The notes below the pieces were generated by a model. The model was not told the origin of the DNA, made no database searches, and saw only the letters and a program-made list of their open reading frames with translations. Shown here in pieces: positions 44,360 to 52,581 of a stretch of 64,000 bases of DNA. The stretch spans positions 26,058-90,057 of the forward strand of contig JAFKJU010000026.1 of NCBI GenBank assembly GCA_017305935.1, given 5' to 3'. Each line of letters opens with the position of its first letter. The first letter of the stretch is position 1. Position numbers and translations under genes: made by a program. The DNA is from Hyphomicrobiales bacterium (GTDB lineage: Bacteria; Pseudomonadota; Alphaproteobacteria; Rhizobiales; Rhizobiaceae).

Positions 44360-44598
44360 TCTTCTCCTGCGATCGCTGCGGCGAGACCTGGCCGGATCAT
44401 CCGGTCACCCGTGTCCGCTGCCCCACCTGCCGCGTTGCCGTCGGGACGTGGTGCCGTCGGCCCTCTGGTCATCGCGCCATGGACCTGCACATCGACCGAG
44501 AACATGCCGCGCTCGCCGCAGGTATCCTGCAAAAATGCCTTGGGCTGCCTGACGATCGTCTGCCGAAGACGGCCGGCCAGTTCGTGCTCGACCTATAG
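44356..44598 (+). CDS. 80-residue zinc-ribbon protein, last of five coupled genes
   Basis: Starts in the previous stop. The pattern CDRC near the N-terminus, then CPTC, then C-RRPSGH-R with a His-rich helix, fits a small zinc ribbon of the type seen in plasmid and phage proteins (CPTCRVAVGTWCRRPSGHRA). The C-terminus is a helix. It probably binds nucleic acid or a protein partner; the target is not known. Confidence 0.7.
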   Translation: MIFSCDRCGETWPDHPVTRVRCPTCRVAVGTWCRRPSGHRAMDLHIDREHAALAAGILQKCLGLPDDRLPKTAGQFVLDL

Positions 44599-44656
44599 GC
44601 GCCGACCCTCAAGGCCGTCATCGACCACGCCATCACCAACAAAAAAAGAGGCGACG

Positions 44657-45052
44657 ATGCCAGACTTCATCATAGAGACGTCATACCATTTGCCGGTGTA
44701 TCGCCGGCGTCCCTACAGCGCCGAGACGATGGAGCAAGCCTGCATCTTCGCGCTTGGCGACGAAGGCTGGGGAGACGCCCGCGAGGCCGTTGACGATTCC
44801 GGCGAGACCTATGTCAGCGGCATCTCGCAAGGCAAGACTGTCTACGATAGCCCGGAGTTAGCCATTCCCGACGCGTTTCGAGAAGCAGTCGAACGAAAGG
44901 CCGAGCTGTTCGACGAACTGGTCGCGCTACTGCGAGAGCCGGCGCAGCCGATGGGCCTCTCGGAGCGCGACTTCAGGAACTGGCTGCCGCGTGCCATGGC
45001 GATCCTGGCGAAAGCCGATGCGATCCATGCGGGTGATGCGGCTTCGCCGTGA
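44657..45052 (+). CDS. Unknown plasmid protein
   Basis: 131 residues from ATG 44657, 58 bases after the five-gene unit and probably on the same transcript. The N-terminus has strand character (FIIETSYHLPVYRRRPYSAE) and the rest is helical with charged surfaces. No family was recognised. Its stop may overlap a small frame starting at 45036. Confidence 0.6.
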   Translation: MPDFIIETSYHLPVYRRRPYSAETMEQACIFALGDEGWGDAREAVDDSGETYVSGISQGKTVYDSPELAIPDAFREAVERKAELFDELVALLREPAQPMGLSERDFRNWLPRAMAILAKADAIHAGDAASP

Positions 45053-45224
45053 GCTTTCCGAAAAGTCCATCGGCGTGCTGACGATCCAGCGCACGGAGCC
45101 GCAGCCATCGCTCGGTCGCACGACGACGGTCCCACATGCGATACGGCAGGGCCGCCGGCAGGCATTCGGGGTGGTCGGACCCGACGGCCGCATGCGTGGT
45201 TGGCCGACGCGAGCGGGCTCGTGA
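45036..45224 (+). CDS. Possible 62-residue basic protein overlapping the previous gene
   Basis: An open frame from ATG 45036 to TGA at 45222-45224 overlaps the end of the previous gene by 17 bases. The product is basic (AIRQGRRQAFGVVGPDGRMR) and has plausible composition, but there is no clear Shine-Dalgarno sequence and no recognised family. It may equally be chance. Confidence 0.3.
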   Translation: MRLRRELSEKSIGVLTIQRTEPQPSLGRTTTVPHAIRQGRRQAFGVVGPDGRMRGWPTRAGS

Positions 45225-45562
45225 TGCAGGCGCTTGTTGCCGTCGATTTCCTTTCGGTCCGGGCGATGTGCCAGTCCCTTGCCGGAGCACCCTTCGGTTC
45301 AGCACGGTCGTAATCCGGCGGCCGGTCGTTTCAAGGCCGCTTCGCGCCGCGTTGCGGCCGGTTCTCCCTCTCCTCGCAAGGCGAACCCGCGTCCCGCGCA
45401 GGGTCTTCGACCCCGCTTGTCCGCAAGCCCGCCCTACTCGTTCAGGCGCCCCGGACCTGTGAAAGCGCCCGTCTGACCGCCGGCTTTTCTCGACCGCACC
45501 GAAGGGCGCTCCGGCAAGGGGCCGGCGCGAGCCTTCGGAGGAAACCGAGAAGGAAATCGAAC
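45225..45562. other. GC-rich leader of the gene at 45563
   Basis: 338 bases without a credible gene. It contains a large imperfect hairpin near 45506-45545 (arms CGAAGG and CCTTCG with an inner CCGGC/GCCGG pair) that ends against the GGAGG upstream of ATG 45563, like other leaders in this half of the window. Confidence 0.45.
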
Positions 45563-46147
45563 ATGGCCAAGCCCGCAACCACTCGCCCGTCCGCCCGCGT
45601 CGTCCAGCTCCGCAAGGGTGCAACCCTCGAAATGGTCCGCCTCACTTGCCCGGATGCCGTCCAGGCGATGCGGATCGCGGAAAGCTTCGGAACCGCCGTC
45701 GTCGACGGCGACGGAGTCCGCGACACGCACGAACGGCTGATCATCGAGACCGCTGAAGCCCTCTCCGAAGGCCTCGCCGAGAGGGCGATGCAAATCCATC
45801 TGCAGCGCATCGTCGGAGCCTATGTCGGATCGGCGCACGGGGCAGGCCAATTCTACTCGCGCGCCGTGACCGAAGCCCGCGACGCGACGGCCAAGGCCGC
45901 GAATGACGCGCGTGACGACGACCGCGATGGCATCGTCGGCTACGACAGCTCCGCACAGCGCAAGCGGGAATTCGCGGCCGACATGGGCATCCAGGCCTTT
46001 TCGCTCCGCATGGCCGCCGAAGGCGCGGTGGCTGCCTACGAGCACGTCGTCGGCGAAACCTGGAAGCCTTTCGACCGCCCGGTCGACAATCCCGGCCAGA
46101 CGCTCGACCGCAAGGCCGCCGAAGCACAGATGGACGCGCTCGGTTGA
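45563..46147 (+). CDS. Unknown helical plasmid protein
   Basis: 194 residues, largely alpha-helical and Ala-rich (AIKRG-like basic start, then ETAEALSEGLAERAMQIHLQ, SAHGAGQFYSRAVTEARDAT). No membrane segment and no recognised family. A large leader hairpin precedes it, and a near-perfect terminator follows eight bases after the stop, so it is a monocistronic unit with controlled ends. Confidence 0.65.
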   Translation: MAKPATTRPSARVVQLRKGATLEMVRLTCPDAVQAMRIAESFGTAVVDGDGVRDTHERLIIETAEALSEGLAERAMQIHLQRIVGAYVGSAHGAGQFYSRAVTEARDATAKAANDARDDDRDGIVGYDSSAQRKREFAADMGIQAFSLRMAAEGAVAAYEHVVGETWKPFDRPVDNPGQTLDRKAAEAQMDALG

Positions 46148-46154
46148 GCGTTCA

Positions 46155-46178
46155 GGCGGGGCTTTGGCCCCGCCTTTT
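46155..46178 (+). terminator. Rho-independent terminator
   Basis: GGCGGGGC (46155-46162) pairs with GCCCCGCC (46167-46174) around TTTG and is followed by TTTT (46175-46178). It ends the gene at 45563-46147. Confidence 0.92.
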
Positions 46179-46314
46179 CCCTTGCGCTTTCCGACGCACG
46201 GAAAGCTGCCGTCTTGTGACGGTCTGCTTCGGACGCTACTGTCGCGCGAAGATCTTGCCAACGGCGAAGGGCGCCTTCGCTGTGTAATTTTGATTCTATT
46301 GCAGGAGATTGACG

Positions 46315-46560
46315 ATGTTCATCAAAACACTGGCCGATCATTGGAGCTGGGGTCTTGTGAGCAGCGCGACAGTCCTTTTCATTTTCTTCGGTGGGATGGT
46401 TGCGCACGACCTTCTGAACGGCCTGCCCGTCGGCACCACAATTCGCGAGAGCGCGGTCAACGCTGATCCGTTCATGCTCTTCTTTTCCTTCGTCGCCTCC
46501 ATGATGCTCGTGGCGAACATCGTTTGGAGCTACCGGCACAGGCACGACAATAACGACTGA
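46315..46560 (+). CDS. 81-residue two-helix membrane protein
   Basis: ATG 46315 follows AGGAG at 46303-46307 with good spacing; a TTG six bases earlier is too close to the ribosome-binding site. Hydrophobic helices cover about 12-33 (WGLVSSATVLFIFFGGMVAH) and 52-72 (FMLFFSFVASMMLVANIVWS). Both ends should face the cytoplasm. The basic tail is RHRHDNND. Less GC-rich than its neighbours. No family was recognised. Confidence 0.7.
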   Translation: MFIKTLADHWSWGLVSSATVLFIFFGGMVAHDLLNGLPVGTTIRESAVNADPFMLFFSFVASMMLVANIVWSYRHRHDNND

Positions 46561-46614
46561 TCCGCCGGCCGCCGGTTCTCTCCTGACAAGACGCCCGGCG
46601 GCAAGACGGAGTGG

Positions 46615-47034
46615 CTATTCCTTCCACGGCTTGAGGAAGGGAATTGCCGGCACGCGCCGAAAAAGGCCCGGAAAGTACAGTGCATCGTCGCCTTGGCAGA
46701 GCACGATCACCGTGAATGATGCGCCGTGTTCGCCTGCCGGCAACACCCGGTCGGTCTGCTCCTGGGACAGATGGAGAGCGAAGGGACTGTTACTGTGGTC
46801 TTCAAACAGCAACTCGATTCCATCCTTTCCGCGCGCAGCGGACCACGGACCGATGGAGACGATGACGCTTTCAGCTCCTTGCATCTCCTTCAGCCACGTC
46901 CGTTTGATTGCGGGGACGAGGAGGCGCGCCGCGCCGGCGTTCCACGAAAGATACGCAAGGCCGCGCGCCGCATAGTCCGAGGTCCAATAGTTCGTCGACA
47001 GGATCGCCTGTCCGTCGTTCTCGATTTCCAGCAT
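46615..47034 (-). CDS. Unknown soluble protein
   Basis: 139 residues. A beta-rich protein (NDGQAILSTNYWTSDYAARG, DGIELLFEDHSNSPFALHLS) with no known domain by eye. It is on the minus strand, 19 bases from the stop of its upstream neighbour at 47054, so the two are probably one operon. Convergent with the membrane gene at 46315. Confidence 0.62.
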   Translation of the reverse strand: MLEIENDGQAILSTNYWTSDYAARGLAYLSWNAGAARLLVPAIKRTWLKEMQGAESVIVSIGPWSAARGKDGIELLFEDHSNSPFALHLSQEQTDRVLPAGEHGASFTVIVLCQGDDALYFPGLFRRVPAIPFLKPWKE

Positions 47035-47053
47035 TTCGCTTGTCTCGCTTGCT

Positions 47054-47593
47054 CTATGGCCCGTTGTCCAACAATACGGCCATGCCGTCGTTGGCCAGAC
47101 CCTTCACGAGTTCATCGGAGGCCGCTTCGCCAATGGCGCGGACCTCGGCCTCAACCGCCAGCAACTTGACCTGGGCCTCCTTGCGTTCCCGGCTGACCTG
47201 CTCGCACAGCTCGTCGCTTATCCGCCCTTCGCGCGTCTCCCCGAAAAATGCGAACATCATGTCGTCGGGACGGATGGCGCAATGATCGTTGGCGAAATCG
47301 TCGAGGATGCGAGCGCGTTCGCTCGCCTGCTTTGCCGCGCGATAGCGGTTCAGCACGTCCGTCGGATCCTCGGCATGCGATAGCGCGAAGATAATGGTTT
47401 CAGGGATATCGCCGGGACCGAGATGCGCCATGCCTTGCGCGAGCGATGCCAGCGCCACGGTTCGGGCTGTGCAGCCGAAGCGTTCGAAGACGGTGTCGCG
47501 ATCGACAATATCGCCATTGTCGGCGACAGCAAGGCGCGTTTGAGGGATGAAGGCGGCGATTGCCGTCGCCTTCGATTTCTGCGTGGATTTCAA
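47054..47593 (-). CDS. Unknown helical protein with TTG start
   Basis: 179 residues from TTG 47593 with GGAG eight bases upstream; no better start is available, and the frame upstream of it is leader-like. Begins LKSTQKSKATAIAAFIPQTR. The middle has ERFGCTARTVALASLAQGMA and the second half is helical with acidic patches (ISDELCEQVSRERKEAQVKL). Low resemblance to known families. It precedes the 46615 gene on the same strand. The product may bind DNA through its basic start, which is only a guess. Confidence 0.58.
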   Translation of the reverse strand: MKSTQKSKATAIAAFIPQTRLAVADNGDIVDRDTVFERFGCTARTVALASLAQGMAHLGPGDIPETIIFALSHAEDPTDVLNRYRAAKQASERARILDDFANDHCAIRPDDMMFAFFGETREGRISDELCEQVSRERKEAQVKLLAVEAEVRAIGEAASDELVKGLANDGMAVLLDNGP

Positions 47594-47977
47594 TCTCCAA
47601 ACTCCATGAATCCGTTGCGTTCGCTCCGACGGGTATCGGGCGCGCTCGGCGGCAAAGGGAAGCTTTTTCAAATCCACGCCCGAAGGCGACACGTCACGGT
47701 CACACAGTAGCGTCTCCGCAGGTCGATGCAAGCGCCGAGATCCGCTTGCGCACCTCAACCGTTCCGATATGCGCCGCGCAGGCAAAGGGTGACAGGCTGG
47801 CGCCATGCGCCCCGTTCGGCTTTGGTCCTGCCGGGGCCGGGATTTCCGCGCAAGGGCTTGCGCCCTCCTCCACTTCGTTCCGGCGCGTTCCGCGTGCGCC
47901 GCTCCCCTGACGCCCCGGCTTTCGGACCGCCGCAACGGGGTCGCGATCGGCGCGACCTCTGAAACGGAGGTCAGAAA
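47594..47977. other. Leader region between divergent genes at 47593 and 47978
   Basis: 384 bases, GC-rich, with no convincing gene. It must hold promoters for both directions. The only clear element is the hairpin at 47954-47972 over the ribosome-binding site of the ArdC gene. A part near 47820-47910 is rich in pyrimidine runs. Confidence 0.45.
47954..47972 (+). promoter_or_regulatory. Hairpin hiding the ribosome-binding site of the ArdC-like gene
   Basis: GACCTC (47954-47959) pairs perfectly with GAGGTC (47967-47972) around a 7-base loop. The Shine-Dalgarno GGAGG (47966-47970) is mostly in the 3' arm, and ATG 47978 is five bases beyond it. Confidence 0.6.
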
Positions 47978-48904
47978 ATGAAAAAGAAGCAGGAAAACCA
48001 GCGCATTGACGTCTATGCGCGCATCACCGACCGGCTCGTCGAGGATCTCGCCAGGGGCGTTCGCCCGTGGATGCAGCCTTGGCACGCGTCCCATTCCGAG
48101 GGCAGGATCACCCGGCCGCTTCGGCACAACGGCCTGCCGTATTCCGGCATGAACGTGCTGCTTCTCTGGTCCGAAGGCATGGCACGAGGCTTTACCTCGC
48201 CCATGTGGATGACATTCAAGCAGGCCCTCGAACTAGGGGCGGTTGTCCGCAAGGGGGAGTCCGGTTCCACAGTCGTCTTCGCCAGCCGCTTCACCAAGGC
48301 CGAAGCCGACGGCAGCGGCGGGGAGGTGGAGCGCGAAATCCCCTTCCTCAAAGCCTATTCCGTGTTCAACGTCGAGCAGATCGACGGACTGCCGGACCAT
48401 TACTATCGCCCCACTGCAGCCGTGTTCGACCCCGTCGAGCGGCTCGAACATGCGGAGCGATTCTTCCGTAACACCGGCGCTGTCATCCGCCATGGTGGAC
48501 CGCGGGCGTTCTTCAGCCCGGCGACGGATCACATCCAGATGCCGATGTTCGAGAGCTTCCAGGACGCTGCCTCGTACTATGCCACTCTCAGCCATGAGAC
48601 AGCGCACTGGACGGCGCTCCCGCATCGTGTCGGCCGCGATCTCAGCCGCTATGCGAAAGACCGGACCGAAAGAGCGCGGGAAGAGCTCATCGCCGAACTT
48701 TCGAGCTGCTTCGTCTGCGCCGATCTTGGCATTTCTCCCGAACTGGAGCCACGTCCCGATCACGCCTCCTATCTCCAGTCCTGGCTGGAGATGCTGTCCA
48801 ACGACAAGCGGGCGATCTTCCAGGCCGCAGCGCATGCGCAGCGCGCCGTCGCCTACCTGCACAGCCTCCAGCCGGCGGTGGCCGAGGAGCGGGAGGCGGC
48901 TTGA
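47978..48904 (+). CDS. ardC: ArdC-like antirestriction protein with zincin metallopeptidase domain
   Basis: 308 residues. The N-terminal about 130 (RIDVYARITDRLVEDLARGV, PLRHNGLPYSGMNVLLLW) form the ArdC single-stranded-DNA-binding domain; the C-terminal half is a zincin with HETAHW at 206-211 and the conserved downstream Glu near 238 (EELIAELSS). ArdC proteins of conjugative plasmids bind incoming single-stranded DNA and blunt host restriction. TGATG joins it to the PP-loop gene behind it. With the DarB-like gene at 34 kb and the DpdA-like gene at 51 kb it suggests a theme of restriction evasion. Confidence 0.92.
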   Translation: MKKKQENQRIDVYARITDRLVEDLARGVRPWMQPWHASHSEGRITRPLRHNGLPYSGMNVLLLWSEGMARGFTSPMWMTFKQALELGAVVRKGESGSTVVFASRFTKAEADGSGGEVEREIPFLKAYSVFNVEQIDGLPDHYYRPTAAVFDPVERLEHAERFFRNTGAVIRHGGPRAFFSPATDHIQMPMFESFQDAASYYATLSHETAHWTALPHRVGRDLSRYAKDRTERAREELIAELSSCFVCADLGISPELEPRPDHASYLQSWLEMLSNDKRAIFQAAAHAQRAVAYLHSLQPAVAEEREAA

Positions 48905-49893
48905 TGGGCATCCTTCCACCCTCCCGCCTGGCGCCTCTTCTGAAGGGGCGCCTCCTCGCGGTCTGCTTCGGCAGCGATGTCGACTCCACCGCCATGTTGG
49001 TTGCGCTTCATCTGGCCGGCTTGCGTCCTCATGTCGTCACCTTCGCGGACACGGGCGCCGAAAAGCCCGAGACCATGGCGCATCTCGACCGCATGAACGC
49101 GGTGCTAGACGGATGGGGCTGGGATCCGATCGTCGTATGCCGAAAGGTGCCCCTCGCCTCGACCGGCTATGCTGATCTCTATGGCAACTGCATCGCCAAC
49201 GAGACGCTGCCTTCGCTGGCATTCGGCATGAAGTCCTGCTCGGTAAAATGGAAACAAAAGCCGCAGGACCAGGCCATCAAGGGCGCGCGCTCGGGTCCGA
49301 ATGCAGCGCCGCCGCACCCGATCTGGATCGACGCGCAGCGAACAGGGCAGCGGATCGTCAAGCTGATCGGCTACGATTGCAGCCTGGCGGACATCCGGCG
49401 ATCGCGCCGGTTGCCGGCGGCCGACGCGGATTTCGACTATTTCTATCCGCTGCAGGTGCTTGGCTGGATGCGCGAGGATTGCGTCGGGATCATCACCGAC
49501 GTCCTCGGCGCGGACCATGTGCCGATCAAGTCGGCCTGCTATTTTTGCCCCGCCTCGAAAATCTGGGAGCTGTTCTGGCTCGCGGCCTCGCATCCGAACC
49601 TGCTGGAGCGAGCGCTGGTTCTCGAGCGCAATGCGCTGACCGGGAAGCATAGCCGGTTCGACGAGCTGGAATTCGGCGCGAGTTGGGACGAACTCGTCCA
49701 CAACGCCGATCGTTTTCCCAGCTCGAACACCACCGTCGGCCTCGGTCGCAGCTTCTCGTGGAACCAGTGGGCTCGGGTGAACCGCGTCGTCGATGATGAG
49801 TTCCGGGTACGGCGGAGCGAGGCGGATCGGTCCCGCTTTCTCGCCGCCTTCAGAAAGCTGCGGCAACCCGACAATGCGCTCGACGCGCGATGA
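48904..49893 (+). CDS. PP-loop (PAPS reductase-like) ATPase, first copy
   Basis: 329 residues starting in the ArdC stop (TGATG). The P-loop-like start LLAVCFGSDVDSTAMLVALH corresponds to the SGGxDS motif of adenine-nucleotide alpha-hydrolase enzymes but with the glycines altered (GSDVDS). VTFADTGAEKPET is typical of PAPS reductase-like members. Four or more Cys occur (MKSCSVKWK, SACYFCPASK), the last CxxC likely binding metal. This superfamily includes QueC, DndC and PAPS reductases, that is, enzymes of sulphate reduction and of nucleobase or DNA modification. The substrate is unknown. Confidence 0.8.
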   Translation: MGILPPSRLAPLLKGRLLAVCFGSDVDSTAMLVALHLAGLRPHVVTFADTGAEKPETMAHLDRMNAVLDGWGWDPIVVCRKVPLASTGYADLYGNCIANETLPSLAFGMKSCSVKWKQKPQDQAIKGARSGPNAAPPHPIWIDAQRTGQRIVKLIGYDCSLADIRRSRRLPAADADFDYFYPLQVLGWMREDCVGIITDVLGADHVPIKSACYFCPASKIWELFWLAASHPNLLERALVLERNALTGKHSRFDELEFGASWDELVHNADRFPSSNTTVGLGRSFSWNQWARVNRVVDDEFRVRRSEADRSRFLAAFRKLRQPDNALDAR

Positions 49894-49992
49894 AGCGTCG
49901 AGGCGCAGCGTCTCGTCCACGCCATCCCCTTTTCTCGGCATTACGGACCTGCTGGTCGCACCGCCGCACGCCCACAAGCGGGAGATTTCCAC

Positions 49993-51126
49993 ATGACCAC
50001 GATTTACCCCCAGGCACGCGCCGCCGTGCCTATCCCCGCATTGTCGGGATTTCGCCGATCGCCGCCCGTCGCGATCACGCCGATCATTGCCGACCTGCTC
50101 CGCCGGCACGCCCCTGTCGCCATCGGCATATCCGGTGGAAAGGACAGCCAGGCCGCGGCCATCGCGACATTCGAACACCTCGATCGCATCGGCCATGCCG
50201 GTCCCCGGCTGCTGATCCATGCCGATCTCGGCGTCGTCGAATGGAAGGATTCCCTTCCCGTGTGCGAACGGCTGGCAGAGACGCTCGACACGGAGCTCGT
50301 CGTCGTACGCCGCAAGCAGGGCGGGCTGTTGGAGCGATGGGAGGGCCGATGGCGCTCGAATGTCGCGCGGTATGAGGATCTCGGCACGGTCACGCTGGTT
50401 CCCTGCTGGTCGACGCCATCGATGCGCTTTTGTACCTCGGAGCTGAAAACCACGAAGATCCACGCAGAGCTTCTTCGCGGCTTCAAGGGGCGGCCGATCA
50501 TCAGCGTTGTCGGCGTGCGGCGGCAGGAAAGCCGTCGGCGCGCCCGCGCGCCCGTCGCCGACCAGAACCCGCGCAACGGGATATGGACCTGGAGACCGAT
50601 CCTCGAATGGTCCGAGGACGAGGTTTTCGACAGCATAGACGCGCGGGGGATTGAGCCGCATCCGGCCTATCGGCAATTCGGGATGACGAGGGTCTCGTGT
50701 CGTTTCTGCATCATGTCCAGTCTCGCCGATCTGCACGCGGCGACATGCCAGCCGGAGACGCACGACCTCTATCGCCAGATGGTCGATCTTGAAAGCCGCA
50801 GTACCTTCGCGTTCCACGGCGCGCGGTGGCTCGGCGATATCGCGCCTCACCTACTCAGCCGCGATGCGCGCGACGCGCTGGCGGCCGCAAAGGATCTGGC
50901 GCGCCGGCGTGTCGAGGCGGAGCGCCGTATCACCCGGCCGATGCTCTACGTGAAGGGATGGCCGACCCGGATGCTCGCAGATGACGAGGCCGACCTGCTT
51001 GCCGAGGCGCGCGGAACGGTCAGCAATCTCCTTGGTCTGAACGCCCGATATCTCGACCGCGACGCGATCCACGGCCGCTATGCCGCGTTGCTTGAGGCTC
51101 GGACTGTAAGAGCGAGGGCGGCGTGA
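49993..51126 (+). CDS. PP-loop (PAPS reductase/DndC-like) enzyme, second copy
   Basis: 377 residues. The canonical PP-loop SGGKDS is at 47-52. SMRFCTSELKTTKIH and VSCRFCIMSSLADL carry the Cys residues expected to hold an iron-sulphur cluster or metal, and GIWTWRPILEWSEDEVF is typical of this family. Sulphate-reduction partner genes are not nearby, so a role in DNA or RNA modification is more likely than assimilatory reduction. It begins 99 bases after the first PP-loop gene and overlaps the next gene by four bases (GTGA). Confidence 0.85.
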   Translation: MTTIYPQARAAVPIPALSGFRRSPPVAITPIIADLLRRHAPVAIGISGGKDSQAAAIATFEHLDRIGHAGPRLLIHADLGVVEWKDSLPVCERLAETLDTELVVVRRKQGGLLERWEGRWRSNVARYEDLGTVTLVPCWSTPSMRFCTSELKTTKIHAELLRGFKGRPIISVVGVRRQESRRRARAPVADQNPRNGIWTWRPILEWSEDEVFDSIDARGIEPHPAYRQFGMTRVSCRFCIMSSLADLHAATCQPETHDLYRQMVDLESRSTFAFHGARWLGDIAPHLLSRDARDALAAAKDLARRRVEAERRITRPMLYVKGWPTRMLADDEADLLAEARGTVSNLLGLNARYLDRDAIHGRYAALLEARTVRARAA

Positions 51127-51929
51127 TCGCGGCCCGCGACTTTGTCGGCGCAGTCGTGCCAACGCAAGCAGCCTTTCAGGCGCCGGCCGGTCGAAGTGCG
51201 CTCAAATTCTTTGTCGGCCTTCACCAGCCGGGTGATGCCTGCCACTTCAACCGGGCCTGTATCAGCATCAACCGCTTGCGCCGCCGGCGAAAGCCGGTGG
51301 ATTGCCCGGAGATCCTCCTCGACAGCGGCGCGTTTACCGAGCTTGCCATGCATGGCCGCTACCGGCGATGCGTCGAGGACTATGCGGCCGCGATCCGTCG
51401 ATTGCACGATGCGCGGATCGTGCGGATCGGCGCGGCCGTCGCACAGGATTACATGTGCGAGCCCTGGATGCGCGCAAAGACGGGCCTGTCGGTCCGAGAC
51501 CACCAGCGCCTCACGATCGAACGGTACGACGCGCTGATAGCCTGCGGCATCCCCGTGCCCATCATGCCGGTGCTCCAGGGCGTCGAGCCGGCCGACTATG
51601 TCGACCACCTCTACCAGTACCGAGGCCGGCTCGAACCCGAGATGTGGGTAGGTGTTGGCTCGGTCTGCAAACGACAGGGCGACCCGCGCGCCATCGTAGC
51701 GGTCCTGCAGGCGATCCTCGCAGAACGTCCGGACCTGCGCCTTCACGGCTTCGGCGTCAAGACGACCAGCCTCGTGCATCCCGCCGTTCGGGCATGCCTC
51801 TTCAGCGCCGACAGCATGGCGTGGAGCTTTGCAGCGCGGATGCGCGGGGGCTCGCCGAACGACTGGCGCGAGGCGGCGGCGTTTGCCGGCCGCATCGGGA
51901 TCGCCACGGCCCGAGGAACAATCTCATAG
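51123..51929 (+). CDS. DpdA-like tRNA-guanine-transglycosylase-family protein
   Basis: 268 residues from GTG 51123, overlapping the previous stop by four bases. The TGT-type barrel shows ILLDSGAFTEL (Asp67), RIGAAVAQDYM, IPVPIMPVLQGVEPADYV, GVGSVCKRQGD, LHGFGVKTT, and SADSMAW (Asp230), a series typical of short DpdA-type proteins, which exchange guanine in DNA for 7-deazaguanine derivatives in phages and bacteria. The usual four-residue zinc site of tRNA TGT was not evident. Deazaguanine synthesis genes are absent, so preQ0 might come from the host's queuosine pathway. The DNA target is inferred. Confidence 0.8.
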   Translation: MIAARDFVGAVVPTQAAFQAPAGRSALKFFVGLHQPGDACHFNRACISINRLRRRRKPVDCPEILLDSGAFTELAMHGRYRRCVEDYAAAIRRLHDARIVRIGAAVAQDYMCEPWMRAKTGLSVRDHQRLTIERYDALIACGIPVPIMPVLQGVEPADYVDHLYQYRGRLEPEMWVGVGSVCKRQGDPRAIVAVLQAILAERPDLRLHGFGVKTTSLVHPAVRACLFSADSMAWSFAARMRGGSPNDWREAAAFAGRIGIATARGTIS

Positions 51930-51942
51930 ACAGGAGCATGCG

Positions 51943-52500
51943 ATGGATGAACTGGAAGAGCCTCCCGGCGGCGATGGCGGCCGCCCGCTGAATCCCGATG
52001 CGCAATGGCGCCTCGACTATCGCAGGTCACAACGCCAGCGCCGCCTTGCGGGCGTTCAGCGTGATATGTTCGGCGCGCCGGAGGTCGAGCACTTCCACCG
52101 GAATCCGAGACCGCCATCGTCGGAGGAATGGCCCCTCGACTACGAGGTCACGCGGTTTCAGGATCTCTCGATGGAGGAGCAGGTACGCTTGCTGGCGGAA
52201 GATCCGCATACGCCCTGGGCGCGCTCGACGCGCAAGCGGCTGACCGCAGACGAGAAGGCTGCGCTGATCGCGAGTGCCGCCAACTGGCTTCGGCTGGGTC
52301 AGCGCGTGCGCATCACCAGCACGTCGCCCTCGATCGATGGCAGCAAGGAGCGGCAGGTCGGCCGCGTCGGCACGGTCTGGCGAACCTGTCGGCCGCCTTT
52401 CGATGACTATGTCCACATCAACCTCGATCTCGTCGGGCAGGAGCGGACCGAGAAGGTCGTTTTCGTCGAGTTGCGCGACGTTGAGCCCATCGAGGATTGA
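51943..52500 (+). CDS. Unknown protein closing the ArdC/PP-loop/DpdA unit
   Basis: 185 residues from ATG 51943, 13 bases after the DpdA-like gene with CAGGAG upstream. The N-terminal half is acidic and helical; the C-terminal half (GQRVRITSTSPSIDGSKERQ, VHINLDLVGQERTEKVVFVE) looks like a small SH3- or KOW-like beta barrel, a shape often used to bind nucleic acid. No family was named. It shares the transcript with the enzymes upstream, so it may be their accessory factor. Confidence 0.6.
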   Translation: MDELEEPPGGDGGRPLNPDAQWRLDYRRSQRQRRLAGVQRDMFGAPEVEHFHRNPRPPSSEEWPLDYEVTRFQDLSMEEQVRLLAEDPHTPWARSTRKRLTADEKAALIASAANWLRLGQRVRITSTSPSIDGSKERQVGRVGTVWRTCRPPFDDYVHINLDLVGQERTEKVVFVELRDVEPIED

Positions 52501-52581
52501 ACGTCTGACGCAGACGGCACGGCTCTTGTCGGACTGGAATCGTCATTCATTTGCATTACATTGTCACTGAAGGAGTCCACC

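Noticed and set aside
49105..50850. Open frame of 581 codons opposite the two PP-loop genes
   Set aside because: It spans the gap between two real genes on the other strand, with no credible start or domain.
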